This document shows, one piece after another, positions 36,005 to 44,673 of a stretch of 64,000 bases of DNA. A program made the position numbers and the translations under genes. Position 1 is the first letter of the stretch. Every line of letters begins with the position of its first letter. Below the pieces are notes generated by a model that saw nothing but the letters and a program-made list of their open reading frames with translations, ran no database searches and had not been told where the DNA came from. Origin of the DNA: CAZYMI01 sp964648505. Lineage in GTDB: Bacteria > Pseudomonadota > Alphaproteobacteria > Micavibrionales > Micavibrionaceae. The stretch is taken from NCBI GenBank assembly GCA_964648505.1, contig CAZYMI010000005.1, positions 1 to 64,000 on the forward strand. The letters are read 5' to 3'.

Positions 36005-37153
36005 TTATCCAAGCCCCACAAGCGCTTTAGCAAAATCTTGCGCGATAAACGGGCGCAGATCTTCCACCCCTTCACCTACACCAAGCGCGATGATGGGTAG
36101 TTTAAATTGTTCTGCAAGGCCTACAACAACGCCGCCTTTAGCGGATCCATCCAGCTTGGTGACGATCAACCCCGTGACATTCACCATCTGTTTAAACACT
36201 TCAACTTGGGAGTAGGCATTTTGGCCGGTTGTCGCATCAAGCACCAACAACACAGCATGCGGCAAATCTGCGTTTTTCTTTTTTAAAACACGCACAATCT
36301 TCTCAAGCTCAGCCATAAGATTGGATTTGTTTTGCAATCGTCCTGCTGTGTCAATCAACAGAATATCCGTACCCGCCTGCTCTGCTTGTGTGTAAGCTTC
36401 AAAAGCTACAGCAGCTGCATCTGCGCCAATATCACGGGCAACAAGCGGCACACGAGCACGTTCGCTCCAGATACGAAGCTGCTCAACAGCTGCTGCCCTA
36501 AACGTATCACCCGCTGCGATCATAACTGTTTTATGCTGCTCGATGTGAAATTGCTTGGCCATTTTGCCAATTGTCGTTGTCTTGCCAACGCCATTCACAC
36601 CGCACACAAGAATTGTATAAGGGCCTGATGCCGGCTTTTGTGGAGAAAAGATTGTCGCATAGGGTGATAAAATAGAAGTAATTTCCTCAGCCAAGGCCAG
36701 CTTGATTGTTTTCTCATCAACATCGCGATCAAATTTTCGCGCGGCCAGTCGGCCTGCAATATAGGCTGCCGTTTTAGGGCCAAGATCAGCCTCGATTAGT
36801 ACATCCTCCAGATCCTGCAGATTTGTTGGATCCAACTTCTTTTTCGTCAGAACATCACTGATACCCTGCGTGAGTTTGTTTGTTGATTTTGAAAGCCCAC
36901 GGGTTAAACGACTAAACCAGTTTTCTGATGAATCTGGCTGGGAAGACGGCATACCCCCTTGAGGGATCTCGATCATTGATTCTAAAATTTCTTGTTCATT
37001 TGGCGCAAGGTCATGGGCCAAATCTTTGGAAATATTGGCTTCATAATCGGTAGAAGGCTCAAGGGCAGGATCATTCTTGTGATGAATAATTCCGTCTTCT
37101 TTTTCTTCACGTTCCTGATCGGAAGCATTGTTTTTTTTGCGCCAAAAAATCAT
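36005..37153 (-). CDS. ftsY: Signal recognition particle receptor FtsY
   Basis: A 382-residue SRP GTPase that receives ribosome-SRP complexes at the inner membrane. It has an acidic, variable A domain (1-85), an N domain, then the G domain with CGVNGVGKTTTIGKMA near residue 180, AGDTFRAAAVEQL, DTAGRLQNKSNLM and TKLDGSAKGG. Ffh is encoded 2.4 kb away on the other strand. It follows mtaB by 17 bases in a dapF-mtaB-ftsY-ABC operon, a common alphaproteobacterial order. Confidence 0.97.
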   Translation of the reverse strand: MIFWRKKNNASDQEREEKEDGIIHHKNDPALEPSTDYEANISKDLAHDLAPNEQEILESMIEIPQGGMPSSQPDSSENWFSRLTRGLSKSTNKLTQGISDVLTKKKLDPTNLQDLEDVLIEADLGPKTAAYIAGRLAARKFDRDVDEKTIKLALAEEITSILSPYATIFSPQKPASGPYTILVCGVNGVGKTTTIGKMAKQFHIEQHKTVMIAAGDTFRAAAVEQLRIWSERARVPLVARDIGADAAAVAFEAYTQAEQAGTDILLIDTAGRLQNKSNLMAELEKIVRVLKKKNADLPHAVLLVLDATTGQNAYSQVEVFKQMVNVTGLIVTKLDGSAKGGVVVGLAEQFKLPIIALGVGEGVEDLRPFIAQDFAKALVGLG

Positions 37154-37170
37154 GGCCGTATTAAAGACCT

Positions 37171-38415
37171 TTATGCTGCTTTCGCCAAGAGGGTATTTTC
37201 TACAAAGTCACTAACAATAATGTTTTGTAACGATCCTACAGGGTACGTCATTGGCACTTTAACAGCTGCAAATTGTGGTGTGCGGCCTATATTATTTCTC
37301 TCAATAATAACTTCGAATGATTGACCCACACAGTTTCTCATAAAGGCGCGCACTTGAGCTTCACCTTTTTCACGTAAAATTGCTGCCCGGGCTTTTATAA
37401 TAGCGCTTTCCAATTGCGGCATTTTTGCAGCCGGGGTGCCAGGACGTGGCGAGTACGGGAAAATATGCAACCACGTTAAATCACATTCTTCTATAATTCG
37501 AAGGGTGTTGTTAAACATTTCATCCGTTTCGGTAGGAAAACCTGCGATAATATCGGCTCCAAAAACTATATCAGGGCGCGCTTTACGTGCGCGGCTACAC
37601 ATATTAATTGCATCGGCACGCAGATGCCTTCGCTTCATACGCTTTAAAATCATATCATCCCCCGCTTGCAAACTCATATGCAGGTGGGGCATCAACCTTT
37701 CTTCTGTTTCGATTAGGCGCCAAAGGTCATCATCAATTTCAACTGGGTCAAGCGATGATAGACGAAGGCGCTTTAATTCAGGCACTAAGGCTAAAACGCG
37801 CCGTATCATTTGGCCTAATGTTGGCAGACCAGGTAGGTCCTTACCGTATGATGTCACATCAACACCACTCATCACAACTTCATTATAGCCTGACTGCACA
37901 AGCTTACGCACTTGATCTGCAATCACGCCAACAGGAACAGAACGGGAATTACCGCGACCATAAGGAATGATGCAAAAAGTACAGCGATGGTCGCATCCAT
38001 TTTGAACTTGTATAAAAGCTCGTGCATGGCCTTCAAGGCCTTCGATCAAATGAGCAGCCGTTTCTTTGACAGCCATAATATCATTAACGATTATTTTTTC
38101 CGAAGAAGGCGCACCCCAGGTTTGCGCCTGAAGCTTGATATCGTTACCGATAACCTGGTCGACTTCAGGCATCTGTGCAAACGATTGGGGATTAATCTGC
38201 GCTGCGCATCCTGTAACGATGATTTTAGCAGAAGGGTTTTTTCGTCTGGCACGACGAATAGCTTGCCTTGCATCACGTTCTGCCGCATTTGTAACAGCGC
38301 ATGTGTTCACAATAATTGTATCTTTCAGGCCCGCATTTTTTGCATGATCGCGCATCACTTCAGATTCATAAGCATTAAGACGACAGCCAAAAGTTAAAAC
38401 ATGAATATCAGACAT
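37171..38415 (-). CDS. mtaB: tRNA t6A37 methylthiotransferase MtaB
   Basis: A 414-residue radical-SAM enzyme that forms ms2t6A37 in tRNAs. The N-terminal UPF0004 domain has TFGCRLNAYES, VNTCAVTNAAERDARQ and VTGCAAQ cysteines for one cluster. The radical-SAM CX3CX2C is CDHRCTFC near residue 145, followed by GRGNSRS. A C-terminal TRAM domain is present. The ATG used overlaps dapF by eight bases. Confidence 0.93.
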   Translation of the reverse strand: MSDIHVLTFGCRLNAYESEVMRDHAKNAGLKDTIIVNTCAVTNAAERDARQAIRRARRKNPSAKIIVTGCAAQINPQSFAQMPEVDQVIGNDIKLQAQTWGAPSSEKIIVNDIMAVKETAAHLIEGLEGHARAFIQVQNGCDHRCTFCIIPYGRGNSRSVPVGVIADQVRKLVQSGYNEVVMSGVDVTSYGKDLPGLPTLGQMIRRVLALVPELKRLRLSSLDPVEIDDDLWRLIETEERLMPHLHMSLQAGDDMILKRMKRRHLRADAINMCSRARKARPDIVFGADIIAGFPTETDEMFNNTLRIIEECDLTWLHIFPYSPRPGTPAAKMPQLESAIIKARAAILREKGEAQVRAFMRNCVGQSFEVIIERNNIGRTPQFAAVKVPMTYPVGSLQNIIVSDFVENTLLAKAA

Positions 38416-39247
38416 CAATTTCACCTTTAAAAACAAAGGTTGCAGAGCCTGTCATCAAAACATGGTTGTCTGTATCGCGCCACTCAACAACCAAATCACC
38501 GCCATCGAGTGTTAATTTTGCTTTGCGCTCTGTAAGCCCACGCCTGACAGCGGCTACTAAAACAGCGCACGCACCAGACCCACAAGCCTTTGTGATCCCT
38601 GCACCGCGTTCCCACACTTTAAATCTGATGTGCGTTGTATGATAAATTTCTGCAAACTCAACATTGGTTTTTTGTGGGAATAATGCATGTGTTTCAATAC
38701 GTGGGCCAATTTGCGCCACAGGAATATCTGCCAAATTTTTAACAAAAAACACACAATGAGGATTCCCCATATTCACCGCAACAGGATCTTGCACCGGCCC
38801 TTCCCAAAGCCCCAGATGCAACGTGTCTTTATGTTCGGAAAGCGGTATTTCTGGCCAGGCTAATTTTGGTTCTCCCATGTCAACAGTAATAAGCCCATCA
38901 TCTTCAGCCCAACATGTTAGTACGCCGCCGCCTGTTTCAATTTGAACTGATTTTAAAGATGACTCCTTAAGAAGTAGATCCGCCACACAACGCGTTACAT
39001 TCCCGCATGTGCCTGAAACTGTCCCATCTGGATTATAAAATTCAGCGTAAACTTCCCCGCCTTTGCCGCGCGATTTTTCAAGAACGACAAGCTGATCTGC
39101 ACCTACCCCTTGCGTGCGGTCGCATAAGCTTTGTATCTGCGCTGCTGAAAGGATAATTGGTGTAATACGCGCATCTATAATAATACCGTCATTACCAATC
39201 CCATGCATTTTTAAAAACTGTATTTTTGCCAAACTAGATATCAACAA
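38408..39247 (-). CDS. dapF: Diaminopimelate epimerase
   Basis: About 279 residues. It interconverts LL- and meso-diaminopimelate for lysine and peptidoglycan. The two catalytic cysteines are in SGTCGNVTRC and KACGSGACA. The N-terminus is KMHGIGNDGIIID. The expected F/Y after GND is replaced by G, a mild deviation. The start is uncertain: no ATG precedes the conserved KMHG methionine, so TTG at 39247 (or 39232) must be used to keep the first strand. Confidence 0.92.
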   Translation of the reverse strand: MLISSLAKIQFLKMHGIGNDGIIIDARITPIILSAAQIQSLCDRTQGVGADQLVVLEKSRGKGGEVYAEFYNPDGTVSGTCGNVTRCVADLLLKESSLKSVQIETGGGVLTCWAEDDGLITVDMGEPKLAWPEIPLSEHKDTLHLGLWEGPVQDPVAVNMGNPHCVFFVKNLADIPVAQIGPRIETHALFPQKTNVEFAEIYHTTHIRFKVWERGAGITKACGSGACAVLVAAVRRGLTERKAKLTLDGGDLVVEWRDTDNHVLMTGSATFVFKGEIDV

Positions 39248-39442
39248 TCTACGCTTTTCGCGTTCAATTCTCTGGGTGTCACTTTCACGTCGTGTAAATT
39301 TTAAATCCCTCTTTAGTCTTACGCCTTGAAGATTAAAAAGAAAGTTTTAATTTATTATGTCATTAAAGATCATTTCACTTGACCAAAATAAAGAAAAGCA
39401 TGTAAAGAAATCAACATATTTCCGGTTCCGAGTAGTTTTCTC

Positions 39443-39487
39443 GTATCCAAGGATACCCCGCCGTCAGCGAATTTACGCCCACGGCGG
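39443..39487 (+). promoter_or_regulatory. Structured leader before ffh
   Basis: Two inverted repeats lie just before the ffh ribosome site: gtatcc-aa-ggatac (39443-39456), and a 7-bp stem ccgccgt/acggcgg (39458-39464 with 39481-39487) closing a 16-base loop. There is no T run, so neither is a terminator, and no SRP RNA tetraloop motif is present. Confidence 0.4.
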
Positions 39488-39510
39488 TAATTTTGTATGG
39501 AGTTTTAAGC

Positions 39511-41016
39511 GTGTTTCAATCGCTGACCGATAAATTAACAAGTGCCTTAAAAGGGATCACAGGACGTGGGGCCCTGACTGAAACCCATGTGAATGATGCG
39601 TTGCGGGAAATTCGTGTCGCTCTTTTGGAAGCGGATGTCGCGCTTCCGGTTGTAAAAGATTTTATTGAAGCTGTTCGCGCCAAAGCGGTTGGACAGGCGG
39701 TTATTAAATCCGTTTCCCCTGCACAGCAGGTTGTTAAAATTGTTCATGATGAAATTGTTTCCCTCCTAGGGGCTGAGCTTTGCGAACTAAACCTCAACAC
39801 CCAGCCCCCTGCTGTTATTTTAATGACAGGCTTGCAAGGGTCAGGAAAAACAACCACATCAGCAAAACTTGGAAAATATTTTTCAAGCAAGCTGAATAAA
39901 AAAGTTGTGATGGCATCACTGGATGTTCATCGCCCTGCCGCACAAGATCAACTACGGATTTTAGGTGAACAGGTTAAAGTTGATACTTTACCTATAATTT
40001 CAGGCCAAAGCCCGCTTCAAATAACCAAACGCGCCCTCGAAGCCGCCAAGCTTGCCGGCGCGGATATTCTTATTCTGGATACCGCAGGGCGTCTTGCAAT
40101 TGATCAAGCCCTGATGGCCGAACTTGCTTCTATCAGAGATACATCAAACCCGATTGAAACTTTATTGGTTACTGATGCCATGACAGGGCAAGATGCTGTT
40201 AATACAGCAAAAGCTTTTGCTACCCAGATTGGCATTACAGGAATTATTTTAACCCGCGTTGACGGCGATGCGCGTGGCGGCGCTGCTTTATCGATGCGCG
40301 CTGTCACAGGAAAGCCTATAAAATTCCTGGGCGTTGGTGAAAAAACAGACGCGCTAGAACCGTTTCATCCCGATCGCCTTGCCGGGCGCATTTTGGGCAT
40401 GGGTGATGTTGTTTCGCTTGTTGAAAAAGCGGTTGAGAATATCAATCAAGAAGACGCAGCCAAGATGGCTGCAAAGTTCCAAAAAGGCGAATTTGATTTA
40501 AATGATCTACTTGCCCAGCTTCGACAAATGAAGAATATGGGCGGTATCAGCTCTATTGCCAAAATGCTACCCGGACTTTCTCAATACACAGACCAGATCG
40601 AAAAAGCTAATCTGGATGATAAAGTGACAAAACGTCAGGAAGCGATGATCCTTTCCATGACCCCATTAGAACGCGCACGCCCACTTATTTTAAATGCGTC
40701 CCGTAAACGCCGTATCGCTGAAGGATCGGGCACGACAGTGCAGGATCTTAACCGCCTAATCAAACAATATCAGCAAATGCATACCATGATGAAACGGGTT
40801 AAAAAAATGGGCATGGGCAAAATGATGGGCATGATGAAAGGCCTTATGGGCGGTAAAGATGCGGACATGATGGATCAGCTTCAAGGCATGGCCCCAGATG
40901 GTATGGATATGGGCCAAGCGCTTGAAGCACTTCAAAAGACACCGGGCGGCATTCCAAAGCTTCCGGGGCTTGGTGGTACGCCTTTTGATGGTTTTTCAAG
41001 TAAATTTAAGAAGTAA
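39511..41016 (+). CDS. ffh: Signal recognition particle protein Ffh
   Basis: A 501-residue SRP54 GTPase. The GTG start is chosen because GGAG lies 8-9 bases upstream and it yields the standard VFQSLTDKL N-terminus (N domain). An ATG six codons earlier overlaps the ribosome site. The G domain has GLQGSGKTTTSAKLG, DVHRPAAQDQL, DTAGRLAID and TRVDGDARGGAAL. The C-terminal M domain is methionine-rich (KMGMGKMMGMMKGLMGG) and binds 4.5S RNA and signal peptides. It leads the rpsP-rimM-trmD operon. Confidence 0.97.
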   Translation: MFQSLTDKLTSALKGITGRGALTETHVNDALREIRVALLEADVALPVVKDFIEAVRAKAVGQAVIKSVSPAQQVVKIVHDEIVSLLGAELCELNLNTQPPAVILMTGLQGSGKTTTSAKLGKYFSSKLNKKVVMASLDVHRPAAQDQLRILGEQVKVDTLPIISGQSPLQITKRALEAAKLAGADILILDTAGRLAIDQALMAELASIRDTSNPIETLLVTDAMTGQDAVNTAKAFATQIGITGIILTRVDGDARGGAALSMRAVTGKPIKFLGVGEKTDALEPFHPDRLAGRILGMGDVVSLVEKAVENINQEDAAKMAAKFQKGEFDLNDLLAQLRQMKNMGGISSIAKMLPGLSQYTDQIEKANLDDKVTKRQEAMILSMTPLERARPLILNASRKRRIAEGSGTTVQDLNRLIKQYQQMHTMMKRVKKMGMGKMMGMMKGLMGGKDADMMDQLQGMAPDGMDMGQALEALQKTPGGIPKLPGLGGTPFDGFSSKFKK

Positions 41017-41063
41017 AAAGGTTTTCTTCATGTATAACTTTAACAACAAACAAGGAGTTTGAT

Positions 41064-41507
41064 ATGGCACTGAAGATAAGATTGGCCCGTGGTGGCCGCA
41101 AAAAACTAGCCCATTACGCTATTGTCGTGGCCGATAGCCGCGCCCCGCGCGATGGTAAATATTTAGAAAAAGTGGGCACTTATTCCCCTGTTTTACCAGC
41201 AACGCACGAAAAGCGTTTGGTATTGAATGCAGATCGTATTCAGCATTGGATGAAACTGGGCGCTCTGCCAACTGATCGCGTTGCTATTTTCCTTGGTCAG
41301 GCAGGCCTTGCCCCTAAACCTTCTTATAACGAAACGCCAAAACGTTCTGCGCCAAAAGCAAAAGCACAAGAACGTATGCGCGAACAAGCTGAGCGTGCGG
41401 AAAAATTAAAAGCCGCTGAAGAAGCTGCAAAAGCCGAAGCTGCAAAGCCAAAAGAAGAAGCTTCAGCAGAAGCTGAAGCAACCGCGGCTGAGACAACCGC
41501 TGAATAA
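41064..41507 (+). CDS. rpsP: 30S ribosomal protein S16 with C-terminal extension
   Basis: A 147-residue protein. The first ~85 residues are canonical S16 (LKIRLARGGRKKLAHYAIVV, DGKYLEKVGTYSP). The rest is an Ala/Glu/Lys-rich helical tail (KAEAAKPKEEASAEAEATAAETTAE) of about 60 residues, longer than in most bacteria but seen in alphaproteobacteria. AAGGAG lies 8 bases before the ATG. Confidence 0.96.
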   Translation: MALKIRLARGGRKKLAHYAIVVADSRAPRDGKYLEKVGTYSPVLPATHEKRLVLNADRIQHWMKLGALPTDRVAIFLGQAGLAPKPSYNETPKRSAPKAKAQERMREQAERAEKLKAAEEAAKAEAAKPKEEASAEAEATAAETTAE

Positions 41508-41515
41508 CTCAATTT

Positions 41516-41540
41516 GGGGACACGATATTATCGTGTCCCC
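41516..41540 (+). terminator. Strong hairpin between rpsP and rimM (attenuator-like)
   Basis: A perfect 10-bp stem (ggggacacga/tcgtgtcccc) with a TATTA loop begins 9 bases after the rpsP stop. It is followed by GCTTTTG rather than a full T run, so it may only partly terminate, or may stabilise the rpsP message. Confidence 0.6.
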
Positions 41541-41551
41541 GCTTTTGAAAA

Positions 41552-42058
41552 ATGGCGATAGAACGCGTTTGCATTGGTGAAATTACAACAGCACACGGCA
41601 TAAAAGGTGCGGTAAAAATACGTCTATTTGCCCAAGATGTTACACTTTTTAGCCGACCTGTATTTTGCCATGATCGGCTTGATAACCAAATTTCTGTCAC
41701 GCTGCAAACAAACTGCCATACATACTGGCTTGCCACAGTTGATGGCGTATCATCACGCAATGATGCTGAAAAACTGCGCGGCTTAAAGCTATACTGCCCC
41801 CGCGATACCTTGCCTGAAACAAGTGATGGGCATTTTTATTTAGCCGATATCATCGGCATTGATGTGCGCAATATCAAAGGCGATAAAATTGGTACCGTTA
41901 TCGCGGTTGAAAATTTTGGTGCAGAAGACCTGCTCGAAATTAAACCAGAACAAGGCAAAAGCTATTACCTGCCCATGCGTGATGAACTTGTTATCGACAT
42001 TAATATTGAAGAAAATTTTATCGTTACAAATGCTGGCGATGAATGGACATCGCCATGA
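41552..42058 (+). CDS. rimM: Ribosome maturation factor RimM
   Basis: A 168-residue 16S rRNA processing factor that binds S19 and helps mature the 30S head. The N-terminal domain starts RVCIGEITTAHGIKGAVKI. The PRC-barrel domain (from about 95) contains YLADIIGIDVRN and ENFGAEDLLEIK. No Shine-Dalgarno sequence is visible because the start lies 11 bases after the hairpin. The stop overlaps trmD as ATGA. Confidence 0.95.
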   Translation: MAIERVCIGEITTAHGIKGAVKIRLFAQDVTLFSRPVFCHDRLDNQISVTLQTNCHTYWLATVDGVSSRNDAEKLRGLKLYCPRDTLPETSDGHFYLADIIGIDVRNIKGDKIGTVIAVENFGAEDLLEIKPEQGKSYYLPMRDELVIDINIEENFIVTNAGDEWTSP

Positions 42059-42747
42059 ATATTTTTCATGTCAATATACTAACCTTGTTTCCCGATATGT
42101 TCCCTGGAGCATTAGGCCAATCACTCTCGGGCCGCGCCCTTGAAAAAAATATATGGTCATACGCCGCTATCAATATCCGTGATTTTGCACTTGATAAGCA
42201 TAAAACAGTTGATGACACCCCTTTCGGGGGTGGTGCTGGCATGATTATGCGCGCAGATGTTATTGAATCTGCCTTATCATCAACACAAAATATAGGTCGA
42301 AAAATATATCTCTCCCCGCGCGGCAAACCCCTTCATCAAGCTCTGGTAAAAGAACTTTCCTGTACCCCTGCCCTCACATTGCTTTGTGGTCGTTATGAAG
42401 GCGTTGACCAGCGCGTGCTTGACGCGCATGATTTTGAAGAAATCTCAATCGGCGATTATGTTCTTTCAGGTGGTGAGCCAGCCGCACTTATTTTAATGGA
42501 TGCCTGTATACGCTTGCTACCGGGCGTTATGGGGAACGAAGAAACTGCTGGCGATGAAAGCTTTTCAAACGGTCTTTTAGAATATCCGCATTATACACGC
42601 CCAGCAATTTGGACCGATGCTTCGGGAACTGAACATACAGTGCCAAACATTTTAACATCAGGCAATCATCAGAAAATATTAGAATGGCGACAACAAATGT
42701 CCAAAGCCCTTACACAAACTGTGCGGCCTGATTTGCTAAAAGAATAA
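42055..42747 (+). CDS. trmD: tRNA (guanine37-N1)-methyltransferase
   Basis: A 230-residue SPOUT methyltransferase making m1G37, which prevents frameshifting. It has NILTLFPDMFPGALGQSL at the start, DDTPFGGGAGMIMR near residue 55, CGRYEGVDQRV near 110 and the knot motif GDYVLSGGEPAALILMDA. The ATG overlapping the rimM stop is preferred to one four codons earlier. Confidence 0.96.
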   Translation: MNIFHVNILTLFPDMFPGALGQSLSGRALEKNIWSYAAINIRDFALDKHKTVDDTPFGGGAGMIMRADVIESALSSTQNIGRKIYLSPRGKPLHQALVKELSCTPALTLLCGRYEGVDQRVLDAHDFEEISIGDYVLSGGEPAALILMDACIRLLPGVMGNEETAGDESFSNGLLEYPHYTRPAIWTDASGTEHTVPNILTSGNHQKILEWRQQMSKALTQTVRPDLLKE

Positions 42748-42755
42748 ATCTAAAA

Positions 42756-43352
42756 TTATGGCTCAGCCCTTGGACGAACAGCTTTTATACCGCCAAGCTT
42801 TATTCCAATCGGCCTTGGCCTCTCATGATAAACAGGCGGCGTCATGTTTGGTGTGCCAATAACATAAGGGAAACGCCCCACAGCATCTTGTTTATTATCC
42901 ATTCTGCCAACAATCGGCACTCTGAACATTATACCCTCTTCAGAAGGGCGCACGTCGCATGTCCGTTCTTTAAAATTAACGGTTAAGGACCATTTATCGC
43001 CAAGAATTTTTTTATCCCTTGCACTCATCCCGAGGCCAAAATCTAAATTACGTTCTAATCCCATTTTATAAACATTGATTTCTTCATTACCTGACCAGCT
43101 TGGCTGGTCTTTAAGCGTTCTCAACCAGGCTCGCCCTTGAGCACCATGAGAAAATTGTGCAGATTGCGGAAAGATAATCTCTACTTTTTTATCTGCATTC
43201 TGTCGACATTGCGCTTCCCATGCCGGCACAGAAATACCTTTTAAAAAAATTTGAGACATCGGTTGCACATCATTAGTAGGGCTTAAAAAATAAACACCGC
43301 CCCCTACAGCTGCCACTGTCAAAAAAGCGAACGTAAAATTTCCAGGTTTCAT
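42756..43352 (-). CDS. Exported or membrane-anchored hypothetical protein
   Basis: A 198-residue protein that I do not recognise. A single N-terminal hydrophobic helix (FTFAFLTVAAVGGGVYFL) is a signal or anchor. The body has two cysteines (AQCRQN, RTCDVRP), probably a disulphide, and a Pro/Arg-rich tail. AAGG precedes the ATG. It is placed antisense between trmD and rplS, which are normally adjacent, together with the next small gene. Confidence 0.6.
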   Translation of the reverse strand: MKPGNFTFAFLTVAAVGGGVYFLSPTNDVQPMSQIFLKGISVPAWEAQCRQNADKKVEIIFPQSAQFSHGAQGRAWLRTLKDQPSWSGNEEINVYKMGLERNLDFGLGMSARDKKILGDKWSLTVNFKERTCDVRPSEEGIMFRVPIVGRMDNKQDAVGRFPYVIGTPNMTPPVYHERPRPIGIKLGGIKAVRPRAEP

Positions 43353-43374
43353 AGAAATAGCCTTATATAGGATT

Positions 43375-43575
43375 TTATGGTGAGACAGGTCGATCTTGTT
43401 CAGCTATACCGTATGCTTTAGAGACGCTTAGCTTTTGAGCATCTGCCTGATTTAACGCCCCCGTTTGTTGAACGGGCATCGGATCAGATTTCGCCCCTGT
43501 TGCTAAGGAATACAAAGCTGCAAGCGCTGTTAAAGCTGTGGGAATGACTAAAATTCGTTTTTGATAAGGATTCAT
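43375..43575 (-). CDS. Small exported hypothetical protein
   Basis: A 66-residue protein with a short basic start (MNPYQKR) and a hydrophobic stretch ILVIPTALTALAALYSLATG, then a polar tail. It is probably membrane-anchored or exported. AAGGAA lies close to the ATG. It is upstream of, and likely cotranscribed with, the 198-residue exported protein. Its function is unknown. Confidence 0.5.
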   Translation of the reverse strand: MNPYQKRILVIPTALTALAALYSLATGAKSDPMPVQQTGALNQADAQKLSVSKAYGIAEQDRPVSP

Positions 43576-43650
43576 TATTTTTTCCTTTTGTTTTACAGAA
43601 CGTCTTTTTTAAATAGTAATACGTGCTTTTGTCAATAAAATTAATGCAAA

Positions 43651-43750
43651 GGGCTTTTGTTCTTGCCTTAAAAGCCCGATTCCCTTATAAAGCGGCGTCC
43701 AAATGGGCGAAAAAAACAATCGGTCTGCCGGCGGAACTATCACAGTTCCG
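43651..43750 (+). promoter_or_regulatory. Hairpin-containing leader of rplS
   Basis: Two perfect stems precede rplS: gggctttt/aaaagccc (43651-43658 with 43670-43677) and cggaact-atcac-agttccg (43732-43750). rplS here is cut off from trmD and needs its own promoter. These hairpins may control L19 synthesis. No known L19 leader consensus was recognised. Confidence 0.4.
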
Positions 43751-43807
43751 TTCGATTTCGAGGCCGGATAAACCAAAAAGACAAAAGAAAGAGCAAGGGC
43801 GAACGCT

Positions 43808-44221
43808 ATGAACACGCTACAAAAATTTAATGCCGGACAATTGGCGAAACTAACCGAGGGCAAAAAAGCGACTGCTTTTAACCCAGGCGATACAATTAAA
43901 GTGAATGTAAAAGTTATTGAAGGTACGCGTGAACGTATTCAGGCGTATGAAGGCGTTTGCATCGCCCGTGAAGGCGCAGGCGTGAATGAAAGCTTTACAG
44001 TGCGCAAAATATCACTTGGCGAAGGCGTTGAACGTGTATTCCCACTGCACTCACCACGTATTGATAGCATTGAACTTGTTCGTCGTGGTTCCGTGCGTCG
44101 CGCAAAGTTGTATTACTTGCGTGACCGTCGCGGCAAATCCGCCCGTATTACAGAACGCACAACTGGCCACGGCATGGAAGATGGACGCGCTATTGTTGAA
44201 AGCGCAGATAACGCCGAATAA
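43808..44221 (+). CDS. rplS: 50S ribosomal protein L19
   Basis: A 137-residue protein at the 30S-50S interface. It has FNPGDTIKVNVKVIEGTRERIQ, the EGVCIAREGAG loop, FTVRKISLGEGVERVFPLHSP and RRGSVRRAKLYYLRDRRGKSARI, all standard for L19, plus a ~20-residue tail. It is its own transcription unit, with a leader and a terminator, between two groups of antisense small genes. Confidence 0.97.
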   Translation: MNTLQKFNAGQLAKLTEGKKATAFNPGDTIKVNVKVIEGTRERIQAYEGVCIAREGAGVNESFTVRKISLGEGVERVFPLHSPRIDSIELVRRGSVRRAKLYYLRDRRGKSARITERTTGHGMEDGRAIVESADNAE

Positions 44222-44242
44222 GCACAATATAATCAAAAAATC

Positions 44243-44266
44243 AGGGGCCTTTCGGGCCCCTTTTTT
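44243..44266 (+). terminator. Rho-independent terminator of rplS
   Basis: Stem aggggcc/ggcccct with a TTTCG loop and T6 run, 22 bases past the rplS stop. Confidence 0.92.
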
Positions 44267-44287
44267 AATTCATCCGTTTATCATTCT

Positions 44288-44560
44288 TTAGGCGCGCGAT
44301 ATTTTTAAGGGAGAGTGTATCGTCACATAAGAACCGTCTGGCCTGCGTGCGGTAAGGGCTACATGCTCGTGAGCATAAAGCTCGCGTAAAGTTTTTTCAT
44401 CGATCTGGCCTACCATCACATCGCTTTCATGTAAGACAGCATGAACAGACCGGTCAGCCGCGCTGATAATAATAGCATGCGCCCTGACATAGTTAGGGTC
44501 ATCAAAAGTAAGTAATGGCAACGTGTTGGATACGATACTTATTTCTAAACTTTGCGGCAT
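44288..44560 (-). CDS. Small hypothetical protein
   Basis: A 90-residue soluble protein with alternating strand pattern: IIISAADRSVHAVLHESDVMVG, a short helix DEKTLRELYAHE and strands VALTARRPDGSYVTIHS. A near-perfect AGGAGG ribosome site precedes the ATG, so it is probably well translated. I do not recognise it. It faces rplS and shares the rplS-side intergenic terminator. Confidence 0.55.
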   Translation of the reverse strand: MPQSLEISIVSNTLPLLTFDDPNYVRAHAIIISAADRSVHAVLHESDVMVGQIDEKTLRELYAHEHVALTARRPDGSYVTIHSPLKISRA

Positions 44561-44626
44561 ATATACCTCCTGATCCCTATTTTAAATTTTACATCATAAC
44601 AGGTAAGGATCAAGTTAATGCGGCGC

Positions 44627-44658
44627 ACAAAAAAGCACTCCGCAGGGTGCTTTTTTGT
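44627..44658. terminator. Bidirectional-looking terminator after the exported lipoprotein gene
   Basis: A perfect 12-bp inverted repeat, acaaaaaagcac/gtgcttttttgt, with an 8-base loop. The runs of A and T on both flanks make it work on either strand. On the minus strand it ends the lipoprotein gene starting at 45234. Confidence 0.85.
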
Positions 44659-44673
44659 CAAAAAATTCAAATT

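Noticed and set aside
39361..39510. 4.5S SRP RNA gene next to ffh
   Set aside because: No GGAA tetraloop context or conserved SRP core motif. The hairpins are short and lie in the ffh leader.
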